From CAWBJO01 sp963789175 (GTDB lineage: Bacteria; Pseudomonadota; Alphaproteobacteria; Rhizobiales; Aestuariivirgaceae): DNA of 64,000 nt. Position 1 is the first letter of the stretch. Every line of letters begins with the position of its first letter. Made by a program: the position numbers and the translations under genes. Below, in pieces: positions 39,228 through 49,558 of the stretch. The notes beneath the pieces are model-generated. The model was not told the origin of the DNA. It saw only the letters and a list, made by a program, of their open reading frames with translations, and made no database searches. The DNA is taken from positions 1 through 64,000 of the forward strand of contig CAWBJO010000009.1 in the NCBI GenBank assembly GCA_963789175.1. The letters are read 5' to 3'.

Positions 39228-40359
39228 GTGCGGGCGTCCGCGGCGATCGCCAGCCTTGCCGTGTCGCTTGTCAACTTTCGCCTCGAGCTTCTCAAGGCCA
39301 TGGCCCGCGCCGGCTACAAGGTCACCGCCTCGGCTCCCGACAGCGATCCGGTCGTCGCCGCGGCGCTGCAGGACAATCGGGGTCGACTTCATCCATGTGC
39401 CGATGGGACGGACGCAGACCAACCCTGTAGAGGATTTCCCGAACGCTGTGGGCGTTGTGGCGGTATTTCCTATGGGCACGACCCGATGCCGTCCTGGCCT
39501 ACACGATGAAGCCCGTCATATGGCGCTGCCTCGCTGCACGTCTGGCAGGTATCGACCGGCGGTTCGCGCTGATTACTGGACTGGGATACGGTTTGCACGA
39601 AGCCGCAACCGAGCGCCAAGATTTGCGCCCTGCGCTTCCGGGAAAGTCGCTCTACCGGAGAGCGCTTGCCGGCGCGCAGCGAGCGTTCGTCTACAATCCA
39701 GACGACGCCACCATGCTTCTCAAGGAGCGGATCGTCCGGAATTCTCAAGTAACTTTCATCTTTGGGCTCCTCGTAGTGGATCTCGCGCATTTCGCTGCGA
39801 GCCCCATACCCTCGGGAGCGCCCATCTTTCTCCTCATCGCTCGTCTTCTTTGGGACAAGGGGATCGGGGACTATGCCGAGGCGGCGCGGATCGTTAGGCG
39901 TCGCCATCCGCAGACGCGAATCCAACTTCTAGGCAATTTTTCGATGCGAACCCCGCTGCCATCCCCCGGCAAGAGGTGGAAAAGTGGGTAGCGGGAGGGC
40001 CTCATCGAGTATCTCGGAGAAACGCGCGACGTCCGTCCGTTCCTCGCTGAATGCAGCGTGTTCGTGCTTCCCTCCGATCCGGGGAGGGAATCGCGCGCAG
40101 CGTTCTCGAAGCCATGGCGACTGGACGCCCCATCATCACGACTGATGCGCCAGGCTGCCGGGAAGTGGTCGTCGAAGGTGAGAACGGCATGCTGGTGCCG
40201 GTCCGCGACCCAGAGCGCCTTGCGGCCGCCATGGAGACTTTCATCAGGCGACCGGAACTGGCTGCAACGCTCGGCCGCGGGTCGCTCGAAATGGCGCGCA
40301 ACCGCTTCGACGTTCATGCCGTCAACCGGCTGCTTCTCAAGGAAATGGGTCTTGCTTAG
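39228..40359 (+). pseudogene. GT4-family glycosyltransferase (PglA-like), frameshifted
   Basis: The conserved start ASAAIASLAVSLVNFRLELLK, with GTG 39228 as a reasonable initiator, an ATG 17 codons upstream being the alternative. A shift at about 39375 leads to GVDFIHVPMGRTQTNP, then YFLWARPDAVLAYTMKPVIW and ITGLGYGLHEAA. Shifts near 39770 and 39940 lead to GVDLAHFAASPIPSGAPIF and IARLLWDKGIGDYAEAARIV. The last frame holds FVLPSDPGRGIARSVLEAMA and ENGMLVPVRDPERLAAAM. About 380 residues, close to PglA/WbnH-type enzymes that transfer HexNAc to a lipid-linked sugar. Its end overlaps the ExoP-like gene by four bases. Confidence 0.78.
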
Positions 40360-42335
40360 TCGGCGATGTAGCTGCGCGCGTGCTGCCGATATTTAAGGGT
40401 GCCGCCATAGCTGTGCTTGGCCTGAATACGCGGTTCGACGAGATTGATGACCGTGCCCATGAGTGGAGCGTGATTGAGACGCAGCCGGGACGCCGCCTCC
40501 CATAACGCGTCTTCGCGCGTCCTTCCCCAACTCACGACGAGTATCGTCCCGTCAACCAACAAAGACAGCCAATTGGCGTCTTCGACTACAAGCACCGGGG
40601 GCGTGTCCAGAATGACGATGTCGTAGTGGGCACGGACGTGTTTGATCAAGTCCTGAAGTCGGTCCGACTGAAGAAACGGATTGAGCTCCTGCCTCGAAGG
40701 ATTTACGGCTAGCACGTCTAGCCCCGGCACGTTGGATGTCTTTCGTATCGCCTTCTCGATCGTGCATTTCCGCAACAGATAGTGCTCAAGCGATGCTCGG
40801 AGTTTTCCAGCTCGAGCGTCTTCGTGCCCCCACATTGATACAAATCCAGATCGATCAACAGTGTCCGCCGGTTGTCATTCGTGGCAGTCACCGCGAGACC
40901 TATAGCGAGCGATGTCTTGCCTTCATCCGGCAGACATGATGAGCATCAGGACCTGCTGGCTGCGCGTGAGACCGGAAGGCCGACAGACGAGGTAGAGTGT
41001 CCGCATGGCCTCGGCGAAGCCCGAGCGCGGGCGACGCTTCATATAGAGTGCCGGGTTTTGGCGTCGACGTGCGCGTCCTGGAATCCGTGGTATATAAGCG
41101 AGAATTCGAATCCGGATGAGTTGCGAAGCCTGCTCGCCGCTTCTGATCCGTGTCGGCAGCTTCAAGAATCAAGATTAGCAGGATCGCCAAAGCGAGCACC
41201 CGAGAAAAGCGCCGGTTATGATCAGTCTCGGTCTAGGAAACGAGGGTTCGGTCGGAACGGCGGCGTCCGAAACGACGCGGGCGCTCGGCTTAGCGGCCTC
41301 TTCCTCGAGATCGAGCGATTCGCTCGATTTCTACGTTGATCATGCTGCGGACACTTCCGATCTCGGCGTCCATGTTGACGATTTTGGGATGGTCCTTGCC
41401 ATATGTGGCCGACAGGTCGGCGCGCTCCCTGGCAAGCCGGGCCTCCTCCTCGCGCAGTTTCATCAGCAGCGGCTGCGACACCCGCTCGCGCAGAAAGGCG
41501 ACCGCTCCGCTCGTTTGCGTGGCTCGCTCGCGACCCGCGGCTCGGACGTCTCCGTAAGTTCCAAAGATGTCGCCACATACGTAGCGGCGACCCTGTTGGC
41601 GATCGCGGCAGCGAGCTCCGGGTCCGCCGTGGTGATGGCAACAGTCACTGCAGAGCTTTCGCCCTTGCGGGTAACGCTCATACTGTTGAGTAGCGAGTTA
41701 ATGGTGCGGTCGCGCTGGCGGGTGGTCGAGGGCGGATCTGGAACAAACGGCTTCTTAGCTGGAAGACGCAACTGGCGGGCAGAAAAGGCTGGATGGGACC
41801 CAAGAGATAGCGGAAGCCGCCCGCGACGGGGTCAAGAACCGACGTCGGTTCGACGAGGTAGCTGTTGAATCGGGAATTGCGGTCAGATTGAGATCGTCGA
41901 CGATGCGTCCGGCAAACTGTCGCGAAGTTATAACTTCCATTTCGGTCTCAGCGGCAGACCGGTCGCGAAAATCTGATTCTGAGGTTCCAATTCAAGGGCA
42001 AAGGGCCGCGTGTCAGTTCGCTCGAGCACCAAGGCGGCCTTGGCCGTTCTGTGGGCTCAATGGAATGCACAGTGATGGCGGCAATGGCAGTACATGAAGC
42101 GACGACGAGAAAGATCAAACGCAAGTGGCGGCGGAGCATCCCCAAAATCTCGTGTAGGCTCACCGCACGGCCGGGATCGCGCTCAATCAAGACCGGTTCA
42201 CGAAGATTGCGGGAAGGCAAAGAGGGACCCGCTGGATTCCGGACGGCCGTCAGCGTTGTCGACGAACTGGCGCGCGAAGGAGACAAGGCTCTCCCGGTCG
42301 GACGGCTTCGCGTTCCACCCCTGCTCCCTTTGCAT
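40356..42335 (-). pseudogene. ExoP-like polysaccharide co-polymerase with C-terminal tyrosine kinase, frameshifted
   Basis: The N-terminal part has EPVLIERDPGRAVSLHEILG, then RRHLRLIFLVVASCTAIAAIT (first membrane helix) and the Wzz motif VITSRQFAGRIVDDLNL. The middle is a coiled coil (LMKLREEEARLARERADLSA). The cytoplasmic half has FAEAMRTLYL, the Walker-A region around DEGKTSLAIGLA (needing shifts near 40920), the A'-motif LLIDLDL and Walker-B VILDTPPVLVVEDA. The C-terminus ends HSYGGTLKYRQHARSYIAD, with three tyrosines suited to autophosphorylation. About 660 residues, somewhat shorter than ExoP. It would control chain length and couple polymerisation to ExoF. Many frameshifts; the start is uncertain. 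Confidence 0.78.
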
Positions 42336-42768
42336 CTCGATCGGTCTTTCAGCCTCTGGGCCCAAGAGACGATTATGAGTTCGGTGTCGAAAGGTCAATG
42401 TATATCCCCAACGGGAAGTCCTTCCCCATCACCCTATCGTGAGCTTCGCAGACGGCCTATCGCACTATCACGCTAGTGACTGCTTATGCTTAACGGAACG
42501 GGTAGGATCCGGCGCTGAAGCCGCATGCATTTGCGGGCCTACGGATTTTACCTTTCAATCGATTTTACTGTGCGCTTTCCGGCTTAAACGATAGTCTCAG
42601 GTGGTGCTAACCCGGGACGGGGCGGCGGTGGCTATTCCGGTCGAACCGCAGTCTCTGGCCGTGTCGGTGGCTGCGAAACAGTTTCGCCAGTCGCGGCCCT
42701 GGCGCATCAAAAGCACCGGCGTGCGATCAGTCAGGTTCGCATGAGACCAACGGGGACGAGGACGAGAC
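42336..42768. other. Intergenic region with a possible 47-codon frame
   Basis: Mostly lower-GC sequence. From 42601 to 42744 a GTG-started frame gives 47 codons (VVLTRDGAAVAIPVEPQSL and on) that end shortly before the TviB-type gene. No family was recognised, so it is not called as a gene. Promoters for both neighbours must lie here, but none was clear. Confidence 0.3.
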
Positions 42769-44089
42769 ATGAACGTAAGCGAACGGGCCACGGCGTTTCA
42801 CGCTGGCGACTGTCCTCCCCTGCCCGACGTCGACACCGTCCGCATCGGCGTCATCGGCCTTGGCTATGTCGGCTTCCGGTCGCCACGCACATGTCCCGTC
42901 ACTTTCCCGTCGTGGGCTTTGACGTCAACGGAGCACGGATCACCGAGCTCGAGCGCGGCATCGACCGCACGCGCGAGGTTTCGCCAAATGAGTTCCGCAA
43001 TGCCAAGAGCCTCGCATTCAGCGCCGATGGCGAGGCCCTCAGGGCGTGCAATTTCTTCATCGTTACAGTGCCGACGCCGATCGACGCCGCCAAGCGTCCC
43101 GATCTCACATCGCTCGAGCGGGCTAGCGCCACGGTCGGTAAGGTTCTCAAGCGCGGCGACGTGGTCGTCTACGAGTCGACGGTCTACCCAGGGGCGACGG
43201 AAGAGGTTTGCGTGCCTATTCTCGAGGCCCAGTCGGGCTGCGCTTCAATGTCGATTTCTCGTCAGGTTACTCGCCGGAGCGGATCAATCCCGGTGACAAG
43301 AAGCACCGGCTTCCCGACATTATCAAGATCACCTCGGGTTCCAATCCGGAAGCGGCCCGCCTCGTTGACGCCGTTTATGGTCGTACGGTGACGGCGGGAA
43401 CACACCCGTAAGCTCCATCAGGGTTGCGGAAGCGGCAAAGGTCATCGAGAACATCCAGCGGGACGTCAACATCGCGCTCATCAACGAGCTTGCCATGCTG
43501 TTCAAGCATCTCGGCCTCGAGACGCGGGAGGTGCTCGAGGCGGCGGGCACCAAATGGAACTTCCACAGTACATGCCGGGGCTTGTCGGCGGCCACTGCAT
43601 CGGCGTAGACCCCTACTATCTCACCCACAAGGCACAATCGGTAGGCTTTCATCCCGACATGATCCTGGCCGGACGCCGCATCAACGACAACATGGCCACG
43701 TTTGTCGCCCAGGACATCATCAAACAATGCTTCAGCGGAAACGCAACCTATGCGGGGCGCGGGTTCTCGTGATCGGATTCACCTTCAAAGAGAACTGCCC
43801 CGACCTGCGCAATACCAAGGTCGCGGACCTCGTGAGCGACCTGAAGGACTATGCTATTGAAGTCACGGTCTACGATCCCTTCGCCAGTCCTGCCGAGGCG
43901 CTACACGAATACGGTATCGCGATCTCGAACGACCTTCCCAAAGGCACCTTCGATGCCATCGTCCTCGCGGTCAACCACGAGGAAGTCAAGTTGCTCGCGA
44001 AGAACCTCGGCCAACTGCTGGCAAAGGATGGGCTCGTCTACGACGTGAAGGGCGTATTGCCGGTCACGGCGAGCCATGCACGCGTTTAA
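42769..44089 (+). pseudogene. tviB: UDP-HexNAc 6-dehydrogenase (TviB/VipA/WbpO type), frameshifted
   Basis: MNVSERATAFHAGDC starts the protein. VRIGVIGLGYVG is the NAD-binding loop, and after a shift near 42872 comes LPVATHMSRHFPVVGFDVNG. Further clear parts are TVPTPIDAAKRPDLTSLERA, YESTVYPGATEEVCVPIL and GYSPERINPGDKKHRL. GLVGGHCIGVDPYYLTHKAQ contains the catalytic cysteine, and VIGFTFKENCPDLRNTKV is the C-terminal domain. Repaired length is about 440 residues. TviB-type enzymes oxidise UDP-GlcNAc or UDP-GalNAc to the uronic acid. The sequence does not decide which. Shifts occur near 42872, 43225, 43410, 43560 and 43765. The epimerase gene follows after 12 bases. Confidence 0.85.
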
Positions 44090-44101
44090 GCCCCGTCTCT
44101 G

Positions 44102-45111
44102 ATGCGAATCCTGGTCACCGGCGCCGCTGGCTTCATCGGCTTCCACACGGCCAAAGCGCTGCTCGATCGCGGCTACGATGTCGTCGGACTCGACAATCTC
44201 AACACCTATTACGACGTGATGCTCAAGGAGGCTCGGCTCGCCGAGCTCCAAGGACGCAACGGCTTCCAGTTCGTCAGGGGCGATATCATCGACCGCGAAC
44301 GGCATGGCGGAGTTGTTCGAGCGCTTCCGTCCCAACCGGGTCATTCACCTCGCCGCGCAGGCCGGCGTGCGGCACGCCTTCGACAACCCACACGACTATG
44401 TGGATGCCAACGTCTCAGGTTTCCTCAACATCCTCGAAGGCTGTCGCCACAACGGCGTGGAGCATCTCGTCTTCGCCTCGACAAGTGCGGTCTACGGCGC
44501 CAACACGCAAATGCCGTTCAGCGTGCATCAGAATGTCGACCACCCCGTCAGCCTCTACGCGCGCCACCAAGAAGGCCAACGAGCTGATGGCGCATTCCTA
44601 TGCGCATCTCTTCGGAATTCCCACCACGGGCCTTCGGTTCTTCACGGTCTATGGCCCGTGGGGCCGGCCGGATATGTCGCTCTTCATATTCACCGAGAGA
44701 TTCTCAAGGACGAGGCGATCGAGGTGTTCAACCTCGGACAGCATGCGCGCGACTTCACCTACATCGACGACATCGTCGAAGGCGTCGTGCGGATATCGGA
44801 GAAACCCGCCGAGCCCGATCCGTCGTGGACTGGTGATAAGCCCGACCCGGCCAGGTCGCCGGCCCCCTACCGGCTCTACAACATCGGCAACAACAATCCC
44901 GTCCAACTCGATGGATTTCATCGCCTGCATCGAGAAAGCAGTCGGCAAGTCAGCCATCAAGAACTACATGCCCCTGCAGCCCGGTGACATTCCGCGCACC
45001 TATGCGGATGTCGCGGCGCTCGAAACGGCCGTCGGGTTCAAGCCCGCGACGACAATTGAAGACGGGGTGGCGAAGTTCGTTGCCTGGTATCGCCAGCACT
45101 ACAAGGTCTGA
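44102..45111 (+). pseudogene. lpsL: UDP-glucuronate 4-epimerase, frameshifted
   Basis: MRILVTGAAGFIGFHTAKAL and the motif LDNLNTYYDVMLKEARL are characteristic of UDP-GlcA 4-epimerases (LpsL/Cap1J). VIHLAAQAGVRHAFDNPHDY follows after a shift near 44300. FASTSAVYGANTQMPF and the catalytic Y-x-x-x-K (here SLYA and TKKANELM, split by a shift near 44570), LRFFTVYGPWGRPDM, and after shifts near 44690 and 44915 DFIACIEKAVGKSA and DGVAKFVAWYRQHYKV complete it. About 336 residues. It makes UDP-galacturonate from the UDP-glucuronate supplied by Ugd. The 3' end overlaps the convergent flavoprotein gene by 13 bases. Confidence 0.85.
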
Positions 45112-46562
45112 GGCGCGGGCGCGTCGACCGGCGCGTTACTTGTATCGGTCGTACCCTGATGAGCCTGCGAATAGCGGCGCGTCGGATCGGCGCGCCGGTC
45201 GAATTCCTTGCGGTCGCCGTAAGCAATGGCCTGAGCCGCCAGCATGCCGGCGAAGGTCGCCGAATCGGTGCCGGGACGATTGACATGATATAGGTTCGGG
45301 ATGTGCCGAATCCTCTCGAGATGCCTTAGCTTCGTGTCGCTCTGCCAATCCCGCCAGCTCGCCGCCGCATTGGACCGCTTGAGACGAAGCACCAGACTAT
45401 CGAACATCGCCCGCGGATCGATCAGCCGGTTCGCGACACATTCCGCAACGGCCCGCCGCAGCAGCTCGGTTTCGGACAGCGCGAGCAAGGGACTATCGCC
45501 TGTGCAGAAGAACTCGACACAGAGGCACGTCTTCCCCGTGGGCACCATGTCGCCGCCGAAGGCGGCATAGTTCTAATACGCCCGCACTCTAGCTTCGGGT
45601 CGTTGACCTCAAGCCATGCATGCGGGAAGCGGGGCGCTCGTCGAGGAACAGGTAGACGAGAAGCACGGAACGCGCAGTTCCCTCGTCCGCGGCATTGGAC
45701 CCCGGTGGTTCACCAGAAATCAACTTTACCAGATCTTCGACCTGCAGGCTCGATACTAGGCTTCGCGGCTTGTAGCTCGCCGTCCTGCCTTTATGGACAA
45801 CCTCGACGTCGACGATTTTGCCGCCTTCTGTATGAATCGCACGGACTTCAGCATTGAAATGAACGGATCCCCCGAGCCTCGTCACTTCACGATGGATCAG
45901 ATCGCAAATCTGGCCCGAACCTTTCGCCGGGTGTCGCCACTCAGGCTGGTATGCCGGCCCACCCTGGGCCGCGAGCCTCAGACCCTGCCGCACGGCACTC
46001 AAGGAATATGAGGTGGACCCGTCCGTTTGGGGCCCCTCCCCGGGGACGGGCATCGCCGACCAGGGAATGCCGCGGAATTTCTCCCAATAGCCTTGGGCGA
46101 AGAGCCGGGCGAATTTGCGCCCCGCACGCTGGTGGAAGTACTGTTCATAGTTGACCGCTGGTGAGCCGGCGGCCTCAGCCAGCTCACCAAGAGGTCGATG
46201 CCGCCTTCAAGCAGCCACGGTACCGGCAGGCCCCGGCGCAGGCCCCGAAAACGACCGGACATCTCGAGTATGCGGCCCCGGTAAAGACTGCCAACACGGT
46301 GGCTGTAGGGACGATAGTCGTCTCCCAGAACCGAACGCCAAAGCCGGTCGACCTCGGGAATTCGCGTGTAGAGTTCCTTTCGACCGATATCGATGATGAA
46401 AGGGCCTCGCGACGGAGAGTGCATGAGGCCACCGACGCGTTCCATCCTTTCGACGACGTGAGCGCGGTGGCCGAAGCGGGCCAAGGTCAATGCGGCGGCA
46501 AGTCCGGACGGTCCGGCCCCGATGATGAGGGTGCGTGTTTCCCCCGCCGACCCCGCCGTCAT
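45099..46562 (-). pseudogene. FAD-dependent amine-oxidase-like oxidoreductase, frameshifted
   Basis: TRTLIIGAGPSGLAAALTLAR and VVERMERVGGLMHSPSRG form the dinucleotide-binding motif and following acidic/GG pattern of the protoporphyrinogen/amine oxidase and UDP-galactopyranose-mutase-like group. The next frame reads FARLFAQGYWEKFRGIPWSA and QICDLIHREVTRLGGSVHF, with VRAIHTEGGKIVDVEV. The last part has CVEFFCTGDSPLLALSETEL and HIPNLYHVNRPGTDSATFAG. Shifts lie near 46180 and 45620. Repaired length is about 487 residues. Similar flavoproteins are common in polysaccharide loci, with unknown substrate. It stands alone, convergent to lpsL. Confidence 0.75.
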
Positions 46563-46913
46563 GGCTTCATTGCGGCGCGTAAGCCCCAGATGCCGGTCCC
46601 GAAATTGGCTTCCATGAGCCCTTTCTTGCGGATGCCACGCGCTTAATCAAGCTGCAGGACGATCGATGATGAATACCGGCCTCCAATGCCGTATTCATGC
46701 TCAAGTTTCCTGCACCTCAGGGGTGTGTAACAATCTGTAAACGGCCTGTGCCCATAATGTGACAGTGAACAGCGAATCATGGCACGCTAGCTCCAGGGCG
46801 CTCTTGATTCCTTGACTTGTTGTCAGTCGGTGAACGTAATTTCCGTAACGGTGAGCCAGCTCACACGGAGTAGCTGAATCACCTGCGACTGGCATTCAGG
46901 AAGCAAATTTCAA
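46563..46913. other. Intergenic region before the NodT gene
   Basis: About 350 bases between two divergent genes, lower in GC than both. It holds the promoter candidate listed separately and no gene. A sharp change is visible here: genes to the left are broken, genes to the right are mostly intact. Confidence 0.4.
46812..46840 (+). promoter_or_regulatory. Possible sigma70-type promoter of the NodT gene
   Basis: TTGACT and CGTAAT with 17 bases between them match the housekeeping consensus in five and four of six positions. They lie about 75 bases before the GTG start. Not supported by anything beyond this match. Confidence 0.3.
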
Positions 46914-48335
46914 GTGGGCACCACCGTACTGCTTCGTCTCCTCTTGGCGATGACCCTCGCATCGCTTGCAGCAGCGTGTTCGACGCTGACGCCGGAGTTC
47001 TTGCGCCCGGACGTTCCAATCCCGCCGACGTTCACAACGAAATCCACCACCGCGGAGCCTTCAATCGCACCGGAGTGGTGGCGCGCTTTCCGGAGCGCTA
47101 CGCTGAACCGCCTCGTCGCCGAAGCCAACAGCGACAACACCGACATCGCCGCCGCGGTGCATCGCATCGACCAGTCGCGAGCGCTGCTCCGGATCGCCGG
47201 CGCATCACTGTTCCCGGCCATCGATGCCGGCGCCAACACAACGTTCACGCGTACAAAAGCCCGCGGCAGCTCCGCTGTCCATGACAGAGACCTTGGGGCA
47301 GAGATCACGCTCGCCTACGACTTCGACATCTTCGGCGGCAATCGGGCCGGGGTGGCATCGGCGGAGGCAATCGTCATCAGCCGCTACTACGACCGCGACG
47401 CGGTAGAGCTTGCCATCCAGTCCGAAGTCGCGATCGCATACATGAACATGCTCCTGGCACGCGAGCGGCTGCGCATTTCGGACGACACGATTCGGAATTT
47501 TGCGGATGTCCTGCGCATCGCAGATGCCCGGCTCGAGGCCGGCGCGGCCACGTCGCTCGACGTCACGCAGCAAAGATCGGCCCTCGCCACGGCACGGGCA
47601 GGGCGCGCCATTTTCGTCGAGCAAGTCCGCAATGCCGAACACGCGCTTGCCGTCCTTCTCGGCGATGCGGCCGGGACCGTATCCGCCAACGGAACCGGCA
47701 TCGCCGCACTTAAGGTGCCGAGGATCGACACTGGGCAACCTGCCGCCATTCTCTACCGGCGGCCCGACATCCGCCGCACCGAGGCACAGCTCATCGCCGC
47801 CAATGCCGATATCGGCGTGGCACGTGCCGCGCTCTTCCCGTCTCTCTCCCTCGATCTCAGCGCCGCAATCGCGCGCGATCCGGTGACGACGACTCTGAGC
47901 GCCGGCTCATCGCTTCTCGCGCCCATTTTCCAGGGCGGCCGGCTCAGAGCCGGCGTGGCATTGAGCGAAGCCGAGAAAGCCGAACTCGTCGAGGTGTACC
48001 GCAAGGCGGTCCTGGTGGCGCTTCAGGAAGTCGAGGATGCGCTTGCTGCAATCCGAAGCGCGCAACAGCGCGTTGCCGAACTCAATATTGCACTGAACGA
48101 AGCCCGCACTGCCTATCGGTTGTCGCGCGAGCGCTACGAAGCCGGAGCGATCGACTTCCAAACGCTCCTCGATGCGCAGCGTACCCTCTTCAACTCCGAA
48201 GACAGCCTTGTTTTCGCCCGCTACGACCGGCTCATCGCAACGGTCGAGCTCATCCGGGCGCTGGGCGGTGGGGGCATCAGCGCCCTGCCCGCGAACGGAA
48301 CGACCAACGGGCAAACGGCCAAGGTCGCAGGCTGA
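46914..48335 (+). CDS. NodT-family outer membrane efflux lipoprotein
   Basis: 473 residues, intact, GTG start. A lipoprotein signal ends at LAAACST (Cys22), so the protein is lipid-anchored. Two repeats of the TolC-like outer membrane factor fold follow: PEWWRAFRSATLNRLVAEA with NTDIAAAVHRIDQSRALLR, and later ILYRRPDIRRTEAQLIAANA with GVARAALFPSLSL. The C-terminal half has LLDAQRTLFNSEDSLVFARYD. Such proteins form the outer channel of RND-type pumps. No pump or adaptor gene is adjacent here, so the partner is encoded elsewhere. The gene marks the change from the broken EPS region to intact genes. Confidence 0.92.
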   Translation: MGTTVLLRLLLAMTLASLAAACSTLTPEFLRPDVPIPPTFTTKSTTAEPSIAPEWWRAFRSATLNRLVAEANSDNTDIAAAVHRIDQSRALLRIAGASLFPAIDAGANTTFTRTKARGSSAVHDRDLGAEITLAYDFDIFGGNRAGVASAEAIVISRYYDRDAVELAIQSEVAIAYMNMLLARERLRISDDTIRNFADVLRIADARLEAGAATSLDVTQQRSALATARAGRAIFVEQVRNAEHALAVLLGDAAGTVSANGTGIAALKVPRIDTGQPAAILYRRPDIRRTEAQLIAANADIGVARAALFPSLSLDLSAAIARDPVTTTLSAGSSLLAPIFQGGRLRAGVALSEAEKAELVEVYRKAVLVALQEVEDALAAIRSAQQRVAELNIALNEARTAYRLSRERYEAGAIDFQTLLDAQRTLFNSEDSLVFARYDRLIATVELIRALGGGGISALPANGTTNGQTAKVAG

Positions 48336-48707
48336 GATCAGGCGCCTCACAAGCGATCTAGCTAGGTACTCCACGAGGCGACCTGCGCAAGCGATTGGCG
48401 AAGGTTGGTGAGAGCAAGGCACATCGGTTTTGGACGCAGTGCAGGGCCCGCACCGAGTCATCTCAATAAAGTCCCACAGCTGCTCGAGCTCAACCCTTCC
48501 AGGGCTAGGGAGGGCATCCGCAATTGAGACTCCTGCACCGAAACCGGTGAACTCCAGCTAGAGGCCGACATTCGGCTTCCAAAGTTGATCCCTTCAGTCC
48601 GGATCGTTGTGAGTGTGGATCTCTCGTGCGTTGCGAGCCTCGCTGGGCCCCGCACTCTTCCCAGACCCCCCTTGGAAATCAAATGGAACTAGGTCGCAGG
48701 CAATCGC

Positions 48708-48830
48708 ATGCATGTAGAGAATAGCCATCAGGTACGCGAGGATCGCAGCACAGTGCTGATTAAGATCGATGTTGAGGGATTCGAATACGAAGTCCTGAAA
48801 AGCATAGAAGGGCAATTGTGCTTCTCTGGA
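48708..48830 (+). pseudogene. FkbM-type methyltransferase fragment
   Basis: From an ATG at 48708 the frame gives VLIKIDVEGFEYEVLKSI, close to the KIDVEG-E-x-x-V-L-K signature of FkbM family methyltransferases, which binds S-adenosylmethionine. Neither the upstream N-terminal domain nor the expected strand after it is present, so only about 40 codons remain. Likely the leftover of a deleted sugar or lipid methyltransferase gene. Confidence 0.5.
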
Positions 48831-48858
48831 CGTGTTTTGATTTCCCCGACATTACCGG

Positions 48859-48886
48859 GCCCGGTCAGCAATGACCGGGCTCTTGT
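48859..48886 (+). terminator. Hairpin with 9-bp perfect stem
   Basis: gcccggtca, loop gcaa, tgaccgggc, then tcttgt. The stem and a short T-containing tail suit a rho-independent terminator of whatever gene once preceded it. Confidence 0.5.
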
Positions 48887-49133
48887 ATCGTGGCCTAACT
48901 CTCTTAGCCCGTGAAAAACTCTTCCTGTCCCAATGCGCCGAGCGCTTCTTACTTTCACTTCAAGTCACAAGAGTCGCGTCTTAATTGACCGAGGTCTTCG
49001 TTGGGAAAATTTGCTCGAAATCGCGTTGCGCCTTGCGTCTGGTTGCAGTTTTCTCAAGTTGGCAGATGGTGCTATGATTGTGCCAAGCGAGGTTTAGTTA
49101 TAAAAAATTCCTGCCGCAAGAGAGCCGAGGCGG

Positions 49134-49160
49134 GCCCGGAAAAATTGCCGGGCTTTCTTT
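49134..49160 (+). terminator. Rho-independent terminator-like hairpin
   Basis: gcccgg, eight-base A/T-rich loop, ccgggc, followed by tttcttt. It lies before the VanZ gene and could end transcription arriving from the left. Confidence 0.55.
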
Positions 49161-49207
49161 AGTGCTCATGTGAGTTATGAGAGAAGAGTTCGTCCAATCG
49201 ATTCTGG

Positions 49208-49552
49208 TTGCTTGTAGCTTCAATCGGCTTCTTGTGCCTCATTGCACTCTCACTAGTGCCAGGATCATTGCGTCCCAACACTGGTTGGGGCTCCTCGCTC
49301 GACCACTTTATGGCATATTTTCTGGTGGGAGTTAGCTTGACGCTTGCCCTAAGCACGACCATCAAACGTCTAGGAGCTCTAGCATTACTTTTGAACACGG
49401 CCGGGACGCTGGAGCTTCTTCAGTACTTTGTGCCAGGACGCTCCCCCCATGTTGCGGATTTTATCGCGGGATCTCTCGGAGCGGCCGTGGGAATTGCTGC
49501 TACATGGCTCGCGGTAAAGCTCCGGTATTTTTTCCGAGAGACTGAAATTTAG
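49208..49552 (+). CDS. VanZ-family membrane protein
   Basis: 114 residues with three to four helices. GWGSSLDHFMAYFLVGVSLT and LNTAGTLELLQYFVPGRSPHV, followed by ADFIAGSLGAAVG, are the conserved VanZ-like pattern. The function of such proteins is not established; the first one described gave low-level teicoplanin resistance. The only in-frame start near the conserved part is TTG 49208. An ATG at 49177 lies in another frame, so either TTG is used or one base is lost upstream. Confidence 0.8.
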   Translation: MLVASIGFLCLIALSLVPGSLRPNTGWGSSLDHFMAYFLVGVSLTLALSTTIKRLGALALLLNTAGTLELLQYFVPGRSPHVADFIAGSLGAAVGIAATWLAVKLRYFFRETEI

Positions 49553-49558
49553 AGGCAA

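Larger units (their letters stand above)
48336..49133. other. Long intergenic stretch with only a gene remnant
   Basis: About 800 bases after the NodT stop. The only protein-like sequence is the FkbM-type fragment listed separately. Base composition falls towards 49100 (runs such as taaaaaattcc). Two hairpins mark the right half. Confidence 0.4.
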
